Assembly (NCBI GenBank): GCA_019307065.1
Contig: JAFDKH010000001.1
Span: 1 to 64,000, forward strand
DNA length: 64,000 nucleotides
Direction: 5' to 3'
From: Deltaproteobacteria bacterium
GTDB lineage: Bacteria; Myxococcota; B64-G9
Position numbers and translations under genes: made by a program. Every line of letters starts with the position of its first letter. Position 1 is the stretch's first letter. The notes beneath the pieces were generated by a model. That model was not told the DNA's origin. It did not search any database and saw only the letters and a program-made list of their open reading frames with translations. Positions 16,790 through 27,565 of this stretch are shown here, in pieces.

Positions 16790-18292
16790 GTGCGTCTTTA
16801 CCACGGAACCAACCGTACCCTCAGGCGCCATCACCGGCGCCGAAAAATTAAAAAGGGCTGGATCTTGTTATTGGCAGGTCTTGGCGCTTTGAACGTATAT
16901 CTTATTTTTTTCAAAGGTCTTCCCGGCAGCCAGCAGTCCTCATTAATAAATGAAGAACCAGCAACAAGCTTTGCCACTCGGAAGCAAAACCAGAACAGTG
17001 ATTGTTCGTCCAAGTTTGCCAGTCAGCTGGGCGAAATTAACGGCATTTCAGGAATTCGCGATTCCGGCTCGATTGTATCCGAACCGGGGCCACATAACTC
17101 CAGCCTGCGCTTTGATCTCGAAGAAGCCCAGGCAATTGCCGGCTTGAGATCTCTCGATCAATGGTGTCAGCGCATTTCCGGCTCGATCGAGAATGGTGAC
17201 ACGTTCGTGACCGCCTTGAGTCGTCAGGGGCTCGAACGATCGCAAGTGTTTTCGATTATTGCGTCGCTGCGAAACATAATGGATTTCCGACGTTGCCGTG
17301 CCGGGGAACGCTTTGACATGCTTCGCTCGCCGACCGGCAGAATCGAGCGTTTCACCTATTACAAGTCCCCAATTGTCTCTTACCGGGTGAAGCGTTCTTC
17401 GAAAAAACTGGTCGGTCGACAGGTTAAAGAAAATGCCGAAGTTCAACTGGCCTCAATCGCCATTCGTATAAAGGGTTCTGTGTATGCCTCGCTGGAGCGT
17501 AGTGGCGAGTCGCCGGCGCTGGTATTTGAACTCGTCGACATCTTTGCCTGGGACATCGATTTCTACATTGATACTCATCCGGGCGACACGATTAAGCTGC
17601 TGGTTGAAAAAATCATGGCCAACGACACTTTTGTCCGCTACGGACGCATCCTGGCGGCGGAATACAGTGGTGATATCGGCGATCATCGCGCCTTTTTGTA
17701 TCAAACAGCCAACCAAAGAATCGGTTTTTACGATGAACACGGCGAATCGTTGCGCAAGGCGTTTCTGAAGTCACCTTTGAAGTTTAGCAGAATCTCCTCC
17801 GTCTTCGGTATGCGCGTTCACCCGATTCTCGGTTTTTCAAAGAGACACCTCGGCGTAGACCTGGCCGCTCCGCGGGGAACTCCGATTTGGGCGCCCGGAG
17901 ACGGCACGGTAACTTTTGCCGGCCGCAAAGGCATCAGTGGAAAACTGGTCGTAATTCGGCATGCCAATGGATACGAAACCATCTTCGCCCACTTGCACAG
18001 TATTGCAAAAGGCGTCCGCAAGGGTGCCCGGGTCGACCAGAAGCAAGTCATCGGCACCGTCGGTTCGACCGGCCGCTCAACCGGGCCGCACCTTCACTAT
18101 GGCATGAAGAAAAACGGCAACCACGTAAACCCGTTTGGACAGAAATTTCCGCCGGCCGATCCCGTCCCGAAAGCCCAGCTGTCGGGCTACAAAAATACTA
18201 TCGCTCCCCTGCTCAAGCGCCTTAAAGAAATTTCCGTCCCGCCCGATCCAACAACTGCTTCGATAACGGTCGGCCGCAAGGACGCGGGATGA
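16790..18292 (+). CDS. M23-family peptidoglycan endopeptidase, membrane anchored
   Basis: HLGVDLAAPRGTPIWAPGDGTV...HANGYETIFAHLHSI...GSTGRSTGPHLHYG (LytM/M23). Confidence 0.93.
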   Translation: MRLYHGTNRTLRRHHRRRKIKKGWILLLAGLGALNVYLIFFKGLPGSQQSSLINEEPATSFATRKQNQNSDCSSKFASQLGEINGISGIRDSGSIVSEPGPHNSSLRFDLEEAQAIAGLRSLDQWCQRISGSIENGDTFVTALSRQGLERSQVFSIIASLRNIMDFRRCRAGERFDMLRSPTGRIERFTYYKSPIVSYRVKRSSKKLVGRQVKENAEVQLASIAIRIKGSVYASLERSGESPALVFELVDIFAWDIDFYIDTHPGDTIKLLVEKIMANDTFVRYGRILAAEYSGDIGDHRAFLYQTANQRIGFYDEHGESLRKAFLKSPLKFSRISSVFGMRVHPILGFSKRHLGVDLAAPRGTPIWAPGDGTVTFAGRKGISGKLVVIRHANGYETIFAHLHSIAKGVRKGARVDQKQVIGTVGSTGRSTGPHLHYGMKKNGNHVNPFGQKFPPADPVPKAQLSGYKNTIAPLLKRLKEISVPPDPTTASITVGRKDAG

Positions 18293-19980
18293 TAACCGGC
18301 CTGCTTCAGCTCCTGGGGCTGATTTCGAGTCTAATCTTAGGTCAAGCTGGCCCGATTTCCGATCGGGTTGAAAAAATACTGGGCCAAATGTCTGTCGAAC
18401 AAAAAGTCGGCCAGCTGATGATGGTTGGTTTCGGGGGCAAGCAAATGGGTCCCGAGATTGCCAAACTGTTGATCGAGCATCACATCGGCTCGGTAGCCAT
18501 ATACAGCCGCAACATCACCGGCACCAAGCAGTTGGCCAAGCTGGTCCGCGACGTACGCGAAGTTATGCGCGAAGAAATCCAGCCTTTCGTAGCGATCGAT
18601 CAAGAAGGCGGCAACGTTGTCAGAGTCCGTTCGGACGTGCTGGTTCTGCCCGGGGCCATGGCCCTCGGGGCCACGCGTGATCCGGTCCTGGCCTTTCTGG
18701 CCGGCCAGGCCAATGCAATCGACTTGGGCCTGCTGGGTGTCGACATGAACCTCGCCCCGGTCCTGGATGTAAATCGGAATCCGCGCAATCCGGTCATAAA
18801 CATCCGGGCCTATGGAGATCACCCCAAGCTGGTCACCGAATTGGGCACCAAGTTCATTCAAGGTCAGCAGCAGGCCGGCATGGCTACCGTAGCCAAGCAT
18901 TTTCCAGGCCACGGCACGACCAGCAATGATTCTCACTTCGCCCTGCCGGTAATCAGCCTGAGCCTCGAGCAGCTCAAACAAACCGAACTGATTCCATTTC
19001 GTGCGGCGATCGACACCGGCCTGGACGCCATCATGACCGCCCATGTCCAGGTGCCGGCCGTCGATCCGAGTGGTTCCCCTGCTTCGCTTTCACACGCCGT
19101 CATAAGCGAGCTGTTGCGCAAAGAATTAAAATTCGACGGCCTGGTCATCACCGACGATTTGGAAATGCGCGCAATCGCCGAACGCATGACTTCCGGAGAA
19201 GCCGCCGTGCAGGCCATCTTGGCCGGGGCCGATATCGTTATGGTCATCTGGACAGCGCATAAGAAGCACGAGGTTTACGAGGCATTGCTTCAGGCCGTCA
19301 AGCAAAACAAAATACCGCTGACCCGCATAGACGAATCCGTGCGGAGAATTCTCAGGCTCAAGGCCACCCGCGGGACGCTAGATGCCCTGGTAACAGAGAA
19401 AAGGGAACTATCCAAGTTGTTTCCCAACAAACTGCATGCCCGCCTGGTGCAGACGATTGCCTACCGGGCAGTTACTCTGGTGCGCAACCGCAACTCGATT
19501 GTCCCGCTCTGCGACGGCAAAAATGTACTGGCCGTCGGCCCGCAAAGGATTTTCTTGAACGAACTCAAGCGCCTTTTACCGGGCAGCAGAATTTTGATCA
19601 CCAAAAGAGTTCCCTCTCAGAAACGGCGCCGCGAAGATCTCGAAAAGATCTTCAGCCTGTCGAAAGGCAAGCAGGCGGTAGTGGTCGCAGTAGTCAATGC
19701 CTACCAGGCCTGGCTGGTTCAGCAACTAAAGCGCCGCATCAAGGTCCCGATCGTAGCGGTCTCTTTCAGTTCGCCCTATTTCTTTCGCAACTTCCCCAGC
19801 GTCGACGCCTACATCTGTACTTATTCTTACCTGCCCTCGGCACAAGTTGCCGCCGCCCGCGCAATCAGCGGCCAAATTTCAGTCACCGGCCGGCTGCCGG
19901 TCAAGATCTCGAAACAGTACAAGCGCGGACACGGCCATACCATCAAGCGCAAATCCTGCTCAGCCTCGGCCACCCGCTAA
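18289..19980 (+). CDS. GH3 beta-N-acetylhexosaminidase (NagZ-like), exported
   Basis: VAIDQEGGNVVR, KHFPGHGTTSNDSHFALP, VITDDLEMRAI; overlaps the M23 gene by 4 bp. Confidence 0.9.
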   Translation: MITGLLQLLGLISSLILGQAGPISDRVEKILGQMSVEQKVGQLMMVGFGGKQMGPEIAKLLIEHHIGSVAIYSRNITGTKQLAKLVRDVREVMREEIQPFVAIDQEGGNVVRVRSDVLVLPGAMALGATRDPVLAFLAGQANAIDLGLLGVDMNLAPVLDVNRNPRNPVINIRAYGDHPKLVTELGTKFIQGQQQAGMATVAKHFPGHGTTSNDSHFALPVISLSLEQLKQTELIPFRAAIDTGLDAIMTAHVQVPAVDPSGSPASLSHAVISELLRKELKFDGLVITDDLEMRAIAERMTSGEAAVQAILAGADIVMVIWTAHKKHEVYEALLQAVKQNKIPLTRIDESVRRILRLKATRGTLDALVTEKRELSKLFPNKLHARLVQTIAYRAVTLVRNRNSIVPLCDGKNVLAVGPQRIFLNELKRLLPGSRILITKRVPSQKRRREDLEKIFSLSKGKQAVVVAVVNAYQAWLVQQLKRRIKVPIVAVSFSSPYFFRNFPSVDAYICTYSYLPSAQVAAARAISGQISVTGRLPVKISKQYKRGHGHTIKRKSCSASATR

Positions 19981-20768
19981 AGCTGCTGCAGTAAGTGAGC
20001 TTGCACAATCAAGTGGACCGCTAGATCGTTTTCCGACGCATTCGATTGTACAATCTTGCGGTCTTTCGCACTTCCGGATACGCGAATTTGACCGCTTGCG
20101 CGGGGTTGTCTGGCCAGGCGATCGTCGTAAAATGCCGCGGGTGCCTGTTCTCTCAGGAGTGTCACCAAGCTAGAGAAGTTCTCCGGGCTGGCGGCCTTCA
20201 TCTTGTCGCCCAGGCCTGAATACTGTAGTCGCGACTCACTCAGGAATATTGGATTTTGCCCCGTCCTTTGAAATACGTAAAGCACCTGCTGGCGCTCAAC
20301 CGACTCAACCCGAGATTCTTTGGAAACCTTTTTCGAACGCACCAACCCGCCCGTCATTGCGGTTCTGGTCAAGCTGAATTTCTTCTTCTTGCTGGTGGAC
20401 GCTTTTGTATCGGATATCGAGCAGGTTGCCTGGATCAATGCCAGTATGTCTGCAAAAGGCACCTGGCGCTGTTCCTTGTCCAGGATAACAAAGGACATAC
20501 TCTCGAAGGCAAAAATACGCGGAGTGAACATCTCTTCGGAACCGGAAACCTGACTCGCATCGCAGGCCAGCGCCCCGTGTCCGCGTTCAACAAGTACGGC
20601 CAAGATTTTTTTTGCAAAATCCTCTTCCAAACGCTGGGCCACCACAACCGGCAGCGGACCGGCCAGCCGAAGTCTGAGATCGTACTGGCCTATGTTGAGA
20701 ATTGGGGCCAGGGTGGCCAGCTCCTGATCGAAAGGTCTCGCCCAGCGTGTAACGGCGACGATAAACAT
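19977..20768 (-). CDS. Conserved-looking hypothetical protein
   Basis: 263 aa ORF, convergent with NagZ (stop codons overlap); no domain recognised. Confidence 0.6.
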   Translation of the reverse strand: MFIVAVTRWARPFDQELATLAPILNIGQYDLRLRLAGPLPVVVAQRLEEDFAKKILAVLVERGHGALACDASQVSGSEEMFTPRIFAFESMSFVILDKEQRQVPFADILALIQATCSISDTKASTSKKKKFSLTRTAMTGGLVRSKKVSKESRVESVERQQVLYVFQRTGQNPIFLSESRLQYSGLGDKMKAASPENFSSLVTLLREQAPAAFYDDRLARQPRASGQIRVSGSAKDRKIVQSNASENDLAVHLIVQAHLLQQL

Positions 20769-20944
20769 GGCAAATAGTTACCTCCAAAAAGAGCATTCTT
20801 GACCTTATGATGCACAGCCCATCACGTTGTCTGGGTAGGATTGTATCGTCTGTTTGGTTTTATTAGAAGGGGGCCAAGATCCGCAGCAAATAGCTTATAT
20901 GAGAGACTTGATAATGCCGGGGCCCTTGCAGTAAACTCTGACCC

Positions 20945-22576
20945 ATGAATGTAGATTATTTACCGGCGTTTGCTCTCAAGGGGGATCTGGAAGAAATGCC
21001 CCTGCCGGTCCTGATCGCGCATATCTTGGACGAAAAGTTTAGCGGGGTCTTGCGCATCGAAGCCGAAGATTCCAAGCCCTGGATTTTCTTCGAAGACGGA
21101 TTTCCCGCAGGAGTTCACGCTCCGAAATCTCAGGACTTTCTCGGTACGGTCTTGCGCGAACTCAACATGATCGACGATGCCGCCTTCAACGAATCGTTGA
21201 TGGAGATGGCAAAAACCAAGAAGCTCCAGGGTGAATTTCTGGTCGGCACAGGCTCTTTAGAGGATGAACAACTCGAACGGGCCCTGTCTCTGCAGCTGGC
21301 CCGAAAGTTGTCCCGTCTTTTTTCGCTGAGCAAGGGTACCTACGAATTCTTCGAAGACGAGGAACTGCCTCCGCCGATGGAGCCAATCCGGGTCAACCCA
21401 TTTGCCTTGATCTACAACGGGATAAAGAACTCTTATAAGTCCGACGACTTGAAGAAGGGATTGGCGGCCTTGATTGGCAGATCGTGCAAGGTTACCGGCA
21501 AGTTCGTAGAGCGCAAGGACTTGTTCGAGTTTCCACCCGATGACGTTGCCGATGCCGACCTGCTGCGTGAATTTCGCTTGCCCCAGGAATTCGTACGCTC
21601 GACCAAGAGCGGCCCGACCTCCGGCATGATGATGCTTCTGGCGCTTATGTATTGCGGAATGCTGGAACTGGAAGAAGCTGATTTCGCCACACCGATCAAG
21701 AAGGGTAAAGGCGCACCAGCCAGGCAACCGGCAGCCAGGCGACCGGCTCAAGCGGCTACCCGGCCCACAACCGGCGCCCGGCCGGCCCGCCCGGCTTCGC
21801 CAGGGGCAGTAAGCCCAGGGCCTGGAGCTTCAGCAAAAGGCAAATCAACTGTTTCAGATGAACTGTTAAAGAAAATCAACACCAAGTTCGACCAGGTAAA
21901 AATCGGTAATCACTGGCAAGTTCTCGAGGTCGAAAAAGACGCCGACACCAACCGGATAAAGAAGGCGTTCCTTTCACTGGCAAAAGTGTATCATCCCGAC
22001 CGTGTTTCCGGGGCCGGCGATGAAGAACTCGCCCATCGGATGGATGTCATTTTCGCGCGCCTCAACGAAGCCCATGATACCCTGACAGATCCCAATCTCC
22101 GGGTGGCCTACGACAAGAAAGTCGAATCTCGCGGCAAAGGCGAGCAACGTCCGGAAGAAGCCAAATTTCAATTCGGCAAGGCAATGGTTTTTTTCAAAAA
22201 GAGGGATTACGTCAAGGCCACCGAAGCAGTTCGCTGGGCCGTCGATTTCGATTCGAAAAAGGGTGACTATCGAGCGCTCAAGATATGGCTGGAGTTTCTG
22301 AGGGAAGAAGAAGCCCCGATCCTGGAACGGCGCATTAAGGCCAAAGACAGTCTGATCGATGTCGGCAAGGCATTTCCGGATTCTTTTCTGACTTTCAAGT
22401 TTCTCGCTCAAGTTAGCAAAGATCTCAGAGATGATAAAGGTTATTTCAAAGCCCTCAAGCTGGCCTATCAATGCAACCCCAACGACGTGGATATCGCCCG
22501 CGAGCTGCGGCTTCTCAAGATTCGCAAAGAAAAAGAAGACAAGAAGGGCTGGCTGCGGAAAAAACTCAAGAGATAG
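20945..22576 (+). CDS. PATAN/DUF4388 - DnaJ domain - TPR-like protein
   Basis: N-term FSGVLRIEAEDSKPWIFFEDGFPAGV (DUF4388); J-domain with HPD (AKVYHPDRV); helical C-terminus. Confidence 0.85.
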   Translation: MNVDYLPAFALKGDLEEMPLPVLIAHILDEKFSGVLRIEAEDSKPWIFFEDGFPAGVHAPKSQDFLGTVLRELNMIDDAAFNESLMEMAKTKKLQGEFLVGTGSLEDEQLERALSLQLARKLSRLFSLSKGTYEFFEDEELPPPMEPIRVNPFALIYNGIKNSYKSDDLKKGLAALIGRSCKVTGKFVERKDLFEFPPDDVADADLLREFRLPQEFVRSTKSGPTSGMMMLLALMYCGMLELEEADFATPIKKGKGAPARQPAARRPAQAATRPTTGARPARPASPGAVSPGPGASAKGKSTVSDELLKKINTKFDQVKIGNHWQVLEVEKDADTNRIKKAFLSLAKVYHPDRVSGAGDEELAHRMDVIFARLNEAHDTLTDPNLRVAYDKKVESRGKGEQRPEEAKFQFGKAMVFFKKRDYVKATEAVRWAVDFDSKKGDYRALKIWLEFLREEEAPILERRIKAKDSLIDVGKAFPDSFLTFKFLAQVSKDLRDDKGYFKALKLAYQCNPNDVDIARELRLLKIRKEKEDKKGWLRKKLKR

Positions 22577-22583
22577 GCCGGGC

Positions 22584-23063
22584 ATGGCAGTCTTCCAGAA
22601 CAAAATTCTCTTGGGCTTGATTTTACTCTTGCTGGCCGGCGGCCCGGCCGGCTGCGAACCGGAAGACACTCCCGGCGGAGAGCTGATCGAAATCAAGCTC
22701 ACTCTTTCCGGAAAGAACCCGTCGGGTGACGGTCATTATTTTTTACTGGTCGAAGAGCGCTCCGTGCTCAAGGCCCATGGTCTTTACGATAACGGGCAAA
22801 CCGAAGATATTTCGCTTTCGTTGTTCTGGCTGGTGGACCAAGCCGGAAAAATCGAAATAGATTGTGAAGAAGACGACCTTGTTGGACAACGCCTGATTGT
22901 CGAGGGAATTTCTCCCGGGCTTGTGAATATTACAGCTCAAACCCGTGACACTGAAAACACGCTGATCCCCTGTTCGGTCACACCTGACGGTGGCTGGAGT
23001 TTTCCCGACGGCGGACAGCAATGGCCGCTCGAGAGTAACCCGCTTGTAATCGAAGTGAACTAG
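22584..23063 (+). CDS. Putative lipoprotein
   Basis: Signal peptide with lipobox-like LLLLLAGGPAGCEPED; ATG at 22584 follows the previous gene by 7 bp. Confidence 0.65.
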   Translation: MAVFQNKILLGLILLLLAGGPAGCEPEDTPGGELIEIKLTLSGKNPSGDGHYFLLVEERSVLKAHGLYDNGQTEDISLSLFWLVDQAGKIEIDCEEDDLVGQRLIVEGISPGLVNITAQTRDTENTLIPCSVTPDGGWSFPDGGQQWPLESNPLVIEVN

Positions 23064-23407
23064 CCTTCCTGCAGGAAGACGGCCAGGGCTTCTTTTTCGG
23101 CTTCCGACAAATCAAGGAACTGGATTCCCATGCCTGGTCGATCGGTCGGATCATTTTCATCAGGGTTGCGATTGACCCAGGCCACTTTTCCGCGGGTGCG
23201 AATAGCCATCTGGGTACCGGGTAGGGTGAATGAAATCCAGAAAGTCTCGCCAACCTCCAACAGGAGCTCGGATATAAGGAAAAGGCCCCCTTCACTGGCG
23301 TTGTGGCTATCAAAACTGAGTTCACCACCCATGAAGCCGTCACCCAATTCGATCTCTGCCTCGAGGGGATGGCGGGATGCCTGGCGACCGTTGCGTGTCT
23401 GGTTCAC
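23060..23407 (-). CDS. PilZ domain protein
   Basis: GGLFLISELLLEVGETFWISFTLPG...GKVAWVNRN...GMGIQFLDLS. Confidence 0.8.
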   Translation of the reverse strand: MNQTRNGRQASRHPLEAEIELGDGFMGGELSFDSHNASEGGLFLISELLLEVGETFWISFTLPGTQMAIRTRGKVAWVNRNPDENDPTDRPGMGIQFLDLSEAEKEALAVFLQEG

Positions 23408-23433
23408 AATGGCTCCAGTGAATCAGTTCATAC

Positions 23434-23634
23434 TCAGTCTTCTTTGTCTTCGGGGCGGTAACGTACTTTTCCGGCGGCAATCTCTCTAAGGGCAATTATG
23501 GGCAATTTGTTCTTGGCAGAAACCAAAGGGTTAGCCCCATCGAGAAGTTGGCGGGTTCGCCTGGTAGCCAGCAGAACCAGAGCGAATCTATTGGGAACGT
23601 TTCTCAAACAATCTTCGACCGTCACACGGGCCAT
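23434..23634 (-). CDS. rpoZ: RNA polymerase omega subunit
   Basis: [30 protein letters not shown]. Confidence 0.88.
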   Translation of the reverse strand: MARVTVEDCLRNVPNRFALVLLATRRTRQLLDGANPLVSAKNKLPIIALREIAAGKVRYRPEDKED

Positions 23635-23719
23635 ATTCAAACCTCCTGAGACCTGCCCTTTGTTAGGAGCGGACGAATATATGGCCTTTAGCCCTAAAAA
23701 ATCAAGACTTTTTTCCAGT

Positions 23720-25171
23720 CTATTTGGCCTGACTGTCTCTGATTTTCTCGGGCTTCAAAAAAAGCCCCTGAATAATCTGCCTGTCGATCCAGCAAACCTT
23801 GTCGAGAGATGTCCCCACAACCCAGACACCCGCCTGGGTCGAGGCGCCAACCTTCAGGTTCCCGATTTCTTTGCCGTTTTCGTCATATAGCTGAATGCTT
23901 TGTTCGGGCTGTTCGAGACCGAATTTGGAAAGTTCAAGCTTGGCTTTCACACCCCCGAATTTCTTTGCCTTGAGACCTCTTAGCCCCCGCAGAAATGTCA
24001 TTACCAGAGGCCGTTTTGCCGGCGCCGAAACCGGAGATACCAGGGACCATGACTCTTTAGGGCCCGGCCTTTTGTCTTTCTGGGGTTTTTTTGCAGTTAT
24101 CTTTTTTTCGAGTACAACCAGCTTTTCACTACTGGCCATTTTTATCTTGAAGACATCGGCCTGGTTGAACTCGAGCGGAGCCTTGGCCTGGAGATCAAAG
24201 GGCTGTTTGTCGAGGTTGCTGATTTGATATCGGCCTATTTCGGCTACAGGTCCGGGGGGCTCAACGCGCCGGGCAAACGACTTGGACCGATTTTCCTCCA
24301 GACTGCCGTGACCAAGCCCAATAGATTTGAGTTGCAGATCGTCACCGACATCCAACTCGATCGTTATTCCGGCTGGGTCCAGGCCATAGGCCTTCATTTG
24401 TGTTTGCCCATCTTCGATAAAAGAGATCGCCCGCAGAGAATGGATCGTGTTCAGAATCTTTGATACCTCTGCCTGGTCGGCCCGATCTACGATGGGTGAG
24501 TTTATCTGCCAAACATCATTTTTCTTCTCAAGCTCAATCTGGCCCTTGGAGTTTATTATCCTCAGTTTTCTAACTTGCCGGGTGTCAATCCTCATAAGCT
24601 GCTTGCGCCTCAGGTCAAAAGTCTTTCTAAGCAAAGATCTTTCCAGCTTTCCCTTGACAACCAGGACGTCTTGTTCTGCTTGTCTTTGAAGATAGAGAAC
24701 ATCAGAAAAAGAGTTCTTCTTGCCGATCAACAATCCCAGCTGGTTGCCCTGGTCGGTCGTCAATTCAATCCTGGCCCGGGGAGGAGCCAGGCCATAGTCG
24801 GCCAGCTCTTGGGTGTCTTGCTTGATTAGGACCCTGACGGTCTCCATTCTCTGAAGAACACCCAGCAGGCTGTTAATCGTTACCGGGTCACCTTCGTCCT
24901 CGACCGGTTCGACCAGGCCCCAGGTCGGCTGTTGTTGGCTGTCTTTTCCTGTCCGAATCAGGACATTTTTACTAGACCCTTGCTGGATTAATAGTCGGGC
25001 TATGCTTTGCTTGTCGAACTTCAATACCAAGCGGGCCTCGACTTGCTGGCGAGCCTGACGATGCCCGGATCGATAGACCCCGTGGTAAGCAAAGAAGCTC
25101 AGCCCGGTCAGGACAACTAATCCAATCATCGCCTTGACCAGGGTCCGCGTACGGTAAGTCATCAGGACCAT
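23720..25171 (-). CDS. DUF4340-type protein
   Basis: N-terminal TM, repeated WGLVEPV / WSLVSPV-type motifs, genomic linkage to GldG-like protein. Confidence 0.7.
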   Translation of the reverse strand: MVLMTYRTRTLVKAMIGLVVLTGLSFFAYHGVYRSGHRQARQQVEARLVLKFDKQSIARLLIQQGSSKNVLIRTGKDSQQQPTWGLVEPVEDEGDPVTINSLLGVLQRMETVRVLIKQDTQELADYGLAPPRARIELTTDQGNQLGLLIGKKNSFSDVLYLQRQAEQDVLVVKGKLERSLLRKTFDLRRKQLMRIDTRQVRKLRIINSKGQIELEKKNDVWQINSPIVDRADQAEVSKILNTIHSLRAISFIEDGQTQMKAYGLDPAGITIELDVGDDLQLKSIGLGHGSLEENRSKSFARRVEPPGPVAEIGRYQISNLDKQPFDLQAKAPLEFNQADVFKIKMASSEKLVVLEKKITAKKPQKDKRPGPKESWSLVSPVSAPAKRPLVMTFLRGLRGLKAKKFGGVKAKLELSKFGLEQPEQSIQLYDENGKEIGNLKVGASTQAGVWVVGTSLDKVCWIDRQIIQGLFLKPEKIRDSQAK

Positions 25172-26754
25172 CTCCTGATTTGCCAGATAGTAATTCCCAG
25201 CCCAAGGATCAACAGCGGTAAAATGTCGGTCGAGAAAAAAGTAATGAACTTCATCTGCGACTGGCTCAGTCTCAACAGGGAGGCCTCTCGGAAACGTGGA
25301 CGAATGGCAATTTTCTTTTCGGCGTACGTCAACCAGGCCAGAGTGTTCATGATCAGATTGCGGTTAAACGGAAAAACTCGATAGGCCGAATCTGTGACCA
25401 TCAATGAAGAACCAAAGACTGCAATCCGGCCCAAGCCTGTGTTCTTGCTGGCCGCCGACTTCAGCTTGTGTTCCACAACCACGGCCAGGGGGACCGGGCC
25501 GGGCGTATCTGTTTCTTTTGTAAATACAACTTGAACTCCATCGGCAATTGTGTCCGTCTCGCCCCAGGCCCGGGTAGTCGATAAAACCAATTCAGTCGCT
25601 TGTAACTCCCGGGGCATATCGGCCGTAGCGCTGACCGAGCGGGCCAAGGGCAAAACAGCCTGGAGCTGCTGAAGAACAATCATGCCCGACTTGAAAAAAC
25701 GCGAGAAGATCGGGTGCTTTCTAGGATAGCGCCTGGGATCGCTGACTACATAGAGCGGTCTTTGGCCCTTGGGATAAATTACCGTATTATTGCCAATCTG
25801 AATTCCATAGTCTTTAAGCAGGTTATTCAATGAAGAGCTGTCCATGGCGCCCAGAAACGCCAACAGTCGGCCACCCTTTTGAAGAAATTCTTTCAATAGC
25901 AACAGTTCGCCTTCGGCCAAATCTTCCTTGGGACCAACCAGAACAACGGCTTGACAGATCGCCGGCACCCGGGCCTGCTCGAGCAGGGAGATTGTGTCGT
26001 TGTCAAAACCTTCGCCCAGCATGTCTCGAACAAATAAAGAGATGACTTGGCGTGAATCATCTCCGGACAGCGCTTTTTCTCCATGGCCGGTTACAAAACA
26101 GATTCGCTCCCTGTCTCCTTTGGCGGTCGCTTTGAGTAAGGCCGTCGTGATGGCTTCCTCGGGTCCGCTTTGCTCGCTACCCCCCAGCTTGATTCTCTCT
26201 TGCCGGCCTTCATAACTGACAATGATGCGCGGGCCGCCCTGGTGAATTTTATAGCGCTCGACTAGATCCTGGCGCGCAACCGGGTCGGCAAACTCATATA
26301 CAAAGCGGGCCGAGGCCTGCCGGTAGCGTTCGAGATAGTTACGGACTGCTCCATATTCCCGTTCCTTGGGGCCATAAAAGGCAACAACCTCAACATCACT
26401 TTCCAGACCGTTCAATATCTGCAGGGTCTGATCGGACAAGGTGTGGATCTTCTCTTCGGTGAAGTCGATCTGGTAGGGATACTTGTAACAAATGTAATTG
26501 ACCACTACGACCGCCGCGACCGCCATAATCGCGTACAATGTGGCAAAGCCGGTATAGAAAACCGAGCGGCCCTGGAATGTCTGTCGAATCTTGCCGTAGT
26601 TGGTACTCAACCAGAATCCTATCGCCAGGATGCCGAAAACCAGTTTCCCGATGGCAACCCAGGTAATTTTCCAGTCCCACAGAAAAAGAGTCAGCGGCAC
26701 CGAGAGCAACGAGACGAAACCGACTATTCCGAGTATCCGTCCAAATTTGGTCAT
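25162..26754 (-). CDS. GldG-like ABC-type auxiliary membrane protein
   Basis: N-terminal TMs, IHTLSDQTLQILNGLESDVEVVAFYG..., C-terminal TM; downstream of ABC-2 permease. Confidence 0.8.
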   Translation of the reverse strand: MTKFGRILGIVGFVSLLSVPLTLFLWDWKITWVAIGKLVFGILAIGFWLSTNYGKIRQTFQGRSVFYTGFATLYAIMAVAAVVVVNYICYKYPYQIDFTEEKIHTLSDQTLQILNGLESDVEVVAFYGPKEREYGAVRNYLERYRQASARFVYEFADPVARQDLVERYKIHQGGPRIIVSYEGRQERIKLGGSEQSGPEEAITTALLKATAKGDRERICFVTGHGEKALSGDDSRQVISLFVRDMLGEGFDNDTISLLEQARVPAICQAVVLVGPKEDLAEGELLLLKEFLQKGGRLLAFLGAMDSSSLNNLLKDYGIQIGNNTVIYPKGQRPLYVVSDPRRYPRKHPIFSRFFKSGMIVLQQLQAVLPLARSVSATADMPRELQATELVLSTTRAWGETDTIADGVQVVFTKETDTPGPVPLAVVVEHKLKSAASKNTGLGRIAVFGSSLMVTDSAYRVFPFNRNLIMNTLAWLTYAEKKIAIRPRFREASLLRLSQSQMKFITFFSTDILPLLILGLGITIWQIRRWS

Positions 26755-26776
26755 TGGCCTGCTCTCCTATATCAAT

Positions 26777-27556
26777 CTAGCGCCAACGCTGGGCCTCGAG
26801 CGCCCGCTGGGTCATAAAAACGCCCAGACCGGCCAGGGATACGTAATAAACCAGATCCTTCAATTCGATTACTCCCGAGGCAAAACCTTTTATATGCTCG
26901 ATGGCACTCAACCCGGTCAGGATATCCCGGGTAACTCCGCTGTTGTCCGAGGCCGCCCAGCCGACAACCCAAAGCAACAAAAGAGTACAGAAAGTGATCG
27001 CCGCGGCCACTACCTGTGAGCTGGTCAACGACGAAATAAACAATCCAATCCCTGAAAAGGCAGCCCCAGCCAGAAACAATCCCAACAGGCCGGTAAAAAC
27101 CGTGCCCCAGGCCGGGCCGCCCTCGACAGCATAAAACCAGACCAGCAACGGATAGACCATGGCCAGAACCACCATAACCAGGACGACAACCAGGCTGGCT
27201 AGATATTTGCCGGCCGCAATCTGAAACGGTGTGATCGGGTTAGTCATCAACAGCTCGAAGGTCTTGGCACGCCGTTCCTCGGCAATCAGGCGCATAGTCA
27301 TAAACGGGATTACGAAAATAAAAACCACGGCAATGTTGTAAAAAAGTGGTTGCAAAACTACATCGGTAAAATTCAAATACTGCAGTCTCTGGGGCCGCAT
27401 CTGAGTGGCGATCATGATCTGGCGCTGAAAGCCCGCCAGCATCCGCAAGAAGAAAAAACTGGAGATAATCGTAAACACGGTGAAAGCCACATAGGCTACC
27501 GGTGTCGTGAAAATCAGTTGCAGTTCCTTTCTCAGGATAGCGCGTATGTTTCCCAT
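26777..27556 (-). CDS. ABC-2 type permease (GldF-like)
   Basis: Six-TM ABC-2 pattern, PFMTMRLIAEERRAKTFELLMTNPITPFQIAAGKYLA. Confidence 0.88.
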   Translation of the reverse strand: MGNIRAILRKELQLIFTTPVAYVAFTVFTIISSFFFLRMLAGFQRQIMIATQMRPQRLQYLNFTDVVLQPLFYNIAVVFIFVIPFMTMRLIAEERRAKTFELLMTNPITPFQIAAGKYLASLVVVLVMVVLAMVYPLLVWFYAVEGGPAWGTVFTGLLGLFLAGAAFSGIGLFISSLTSSQVVAAAITFCTLLLLWVVGWAASDNSGVTRDILTGLSAIEHIKGFASGVIELKDLVYYVSLAGLGVFMTQRALEAQRWR

Positions 27557-27565
27557 AACCCTCTC

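Noticed and set aside
18337-19044. 235-aa - strand ORF
   Set aside because: Antisense to the NagZ-like gene with strong GH3 motifs.
21974-22702. 242-aa - strand ORF
   Set aside because: Antisense to the J-domain gene; shadow ORF.
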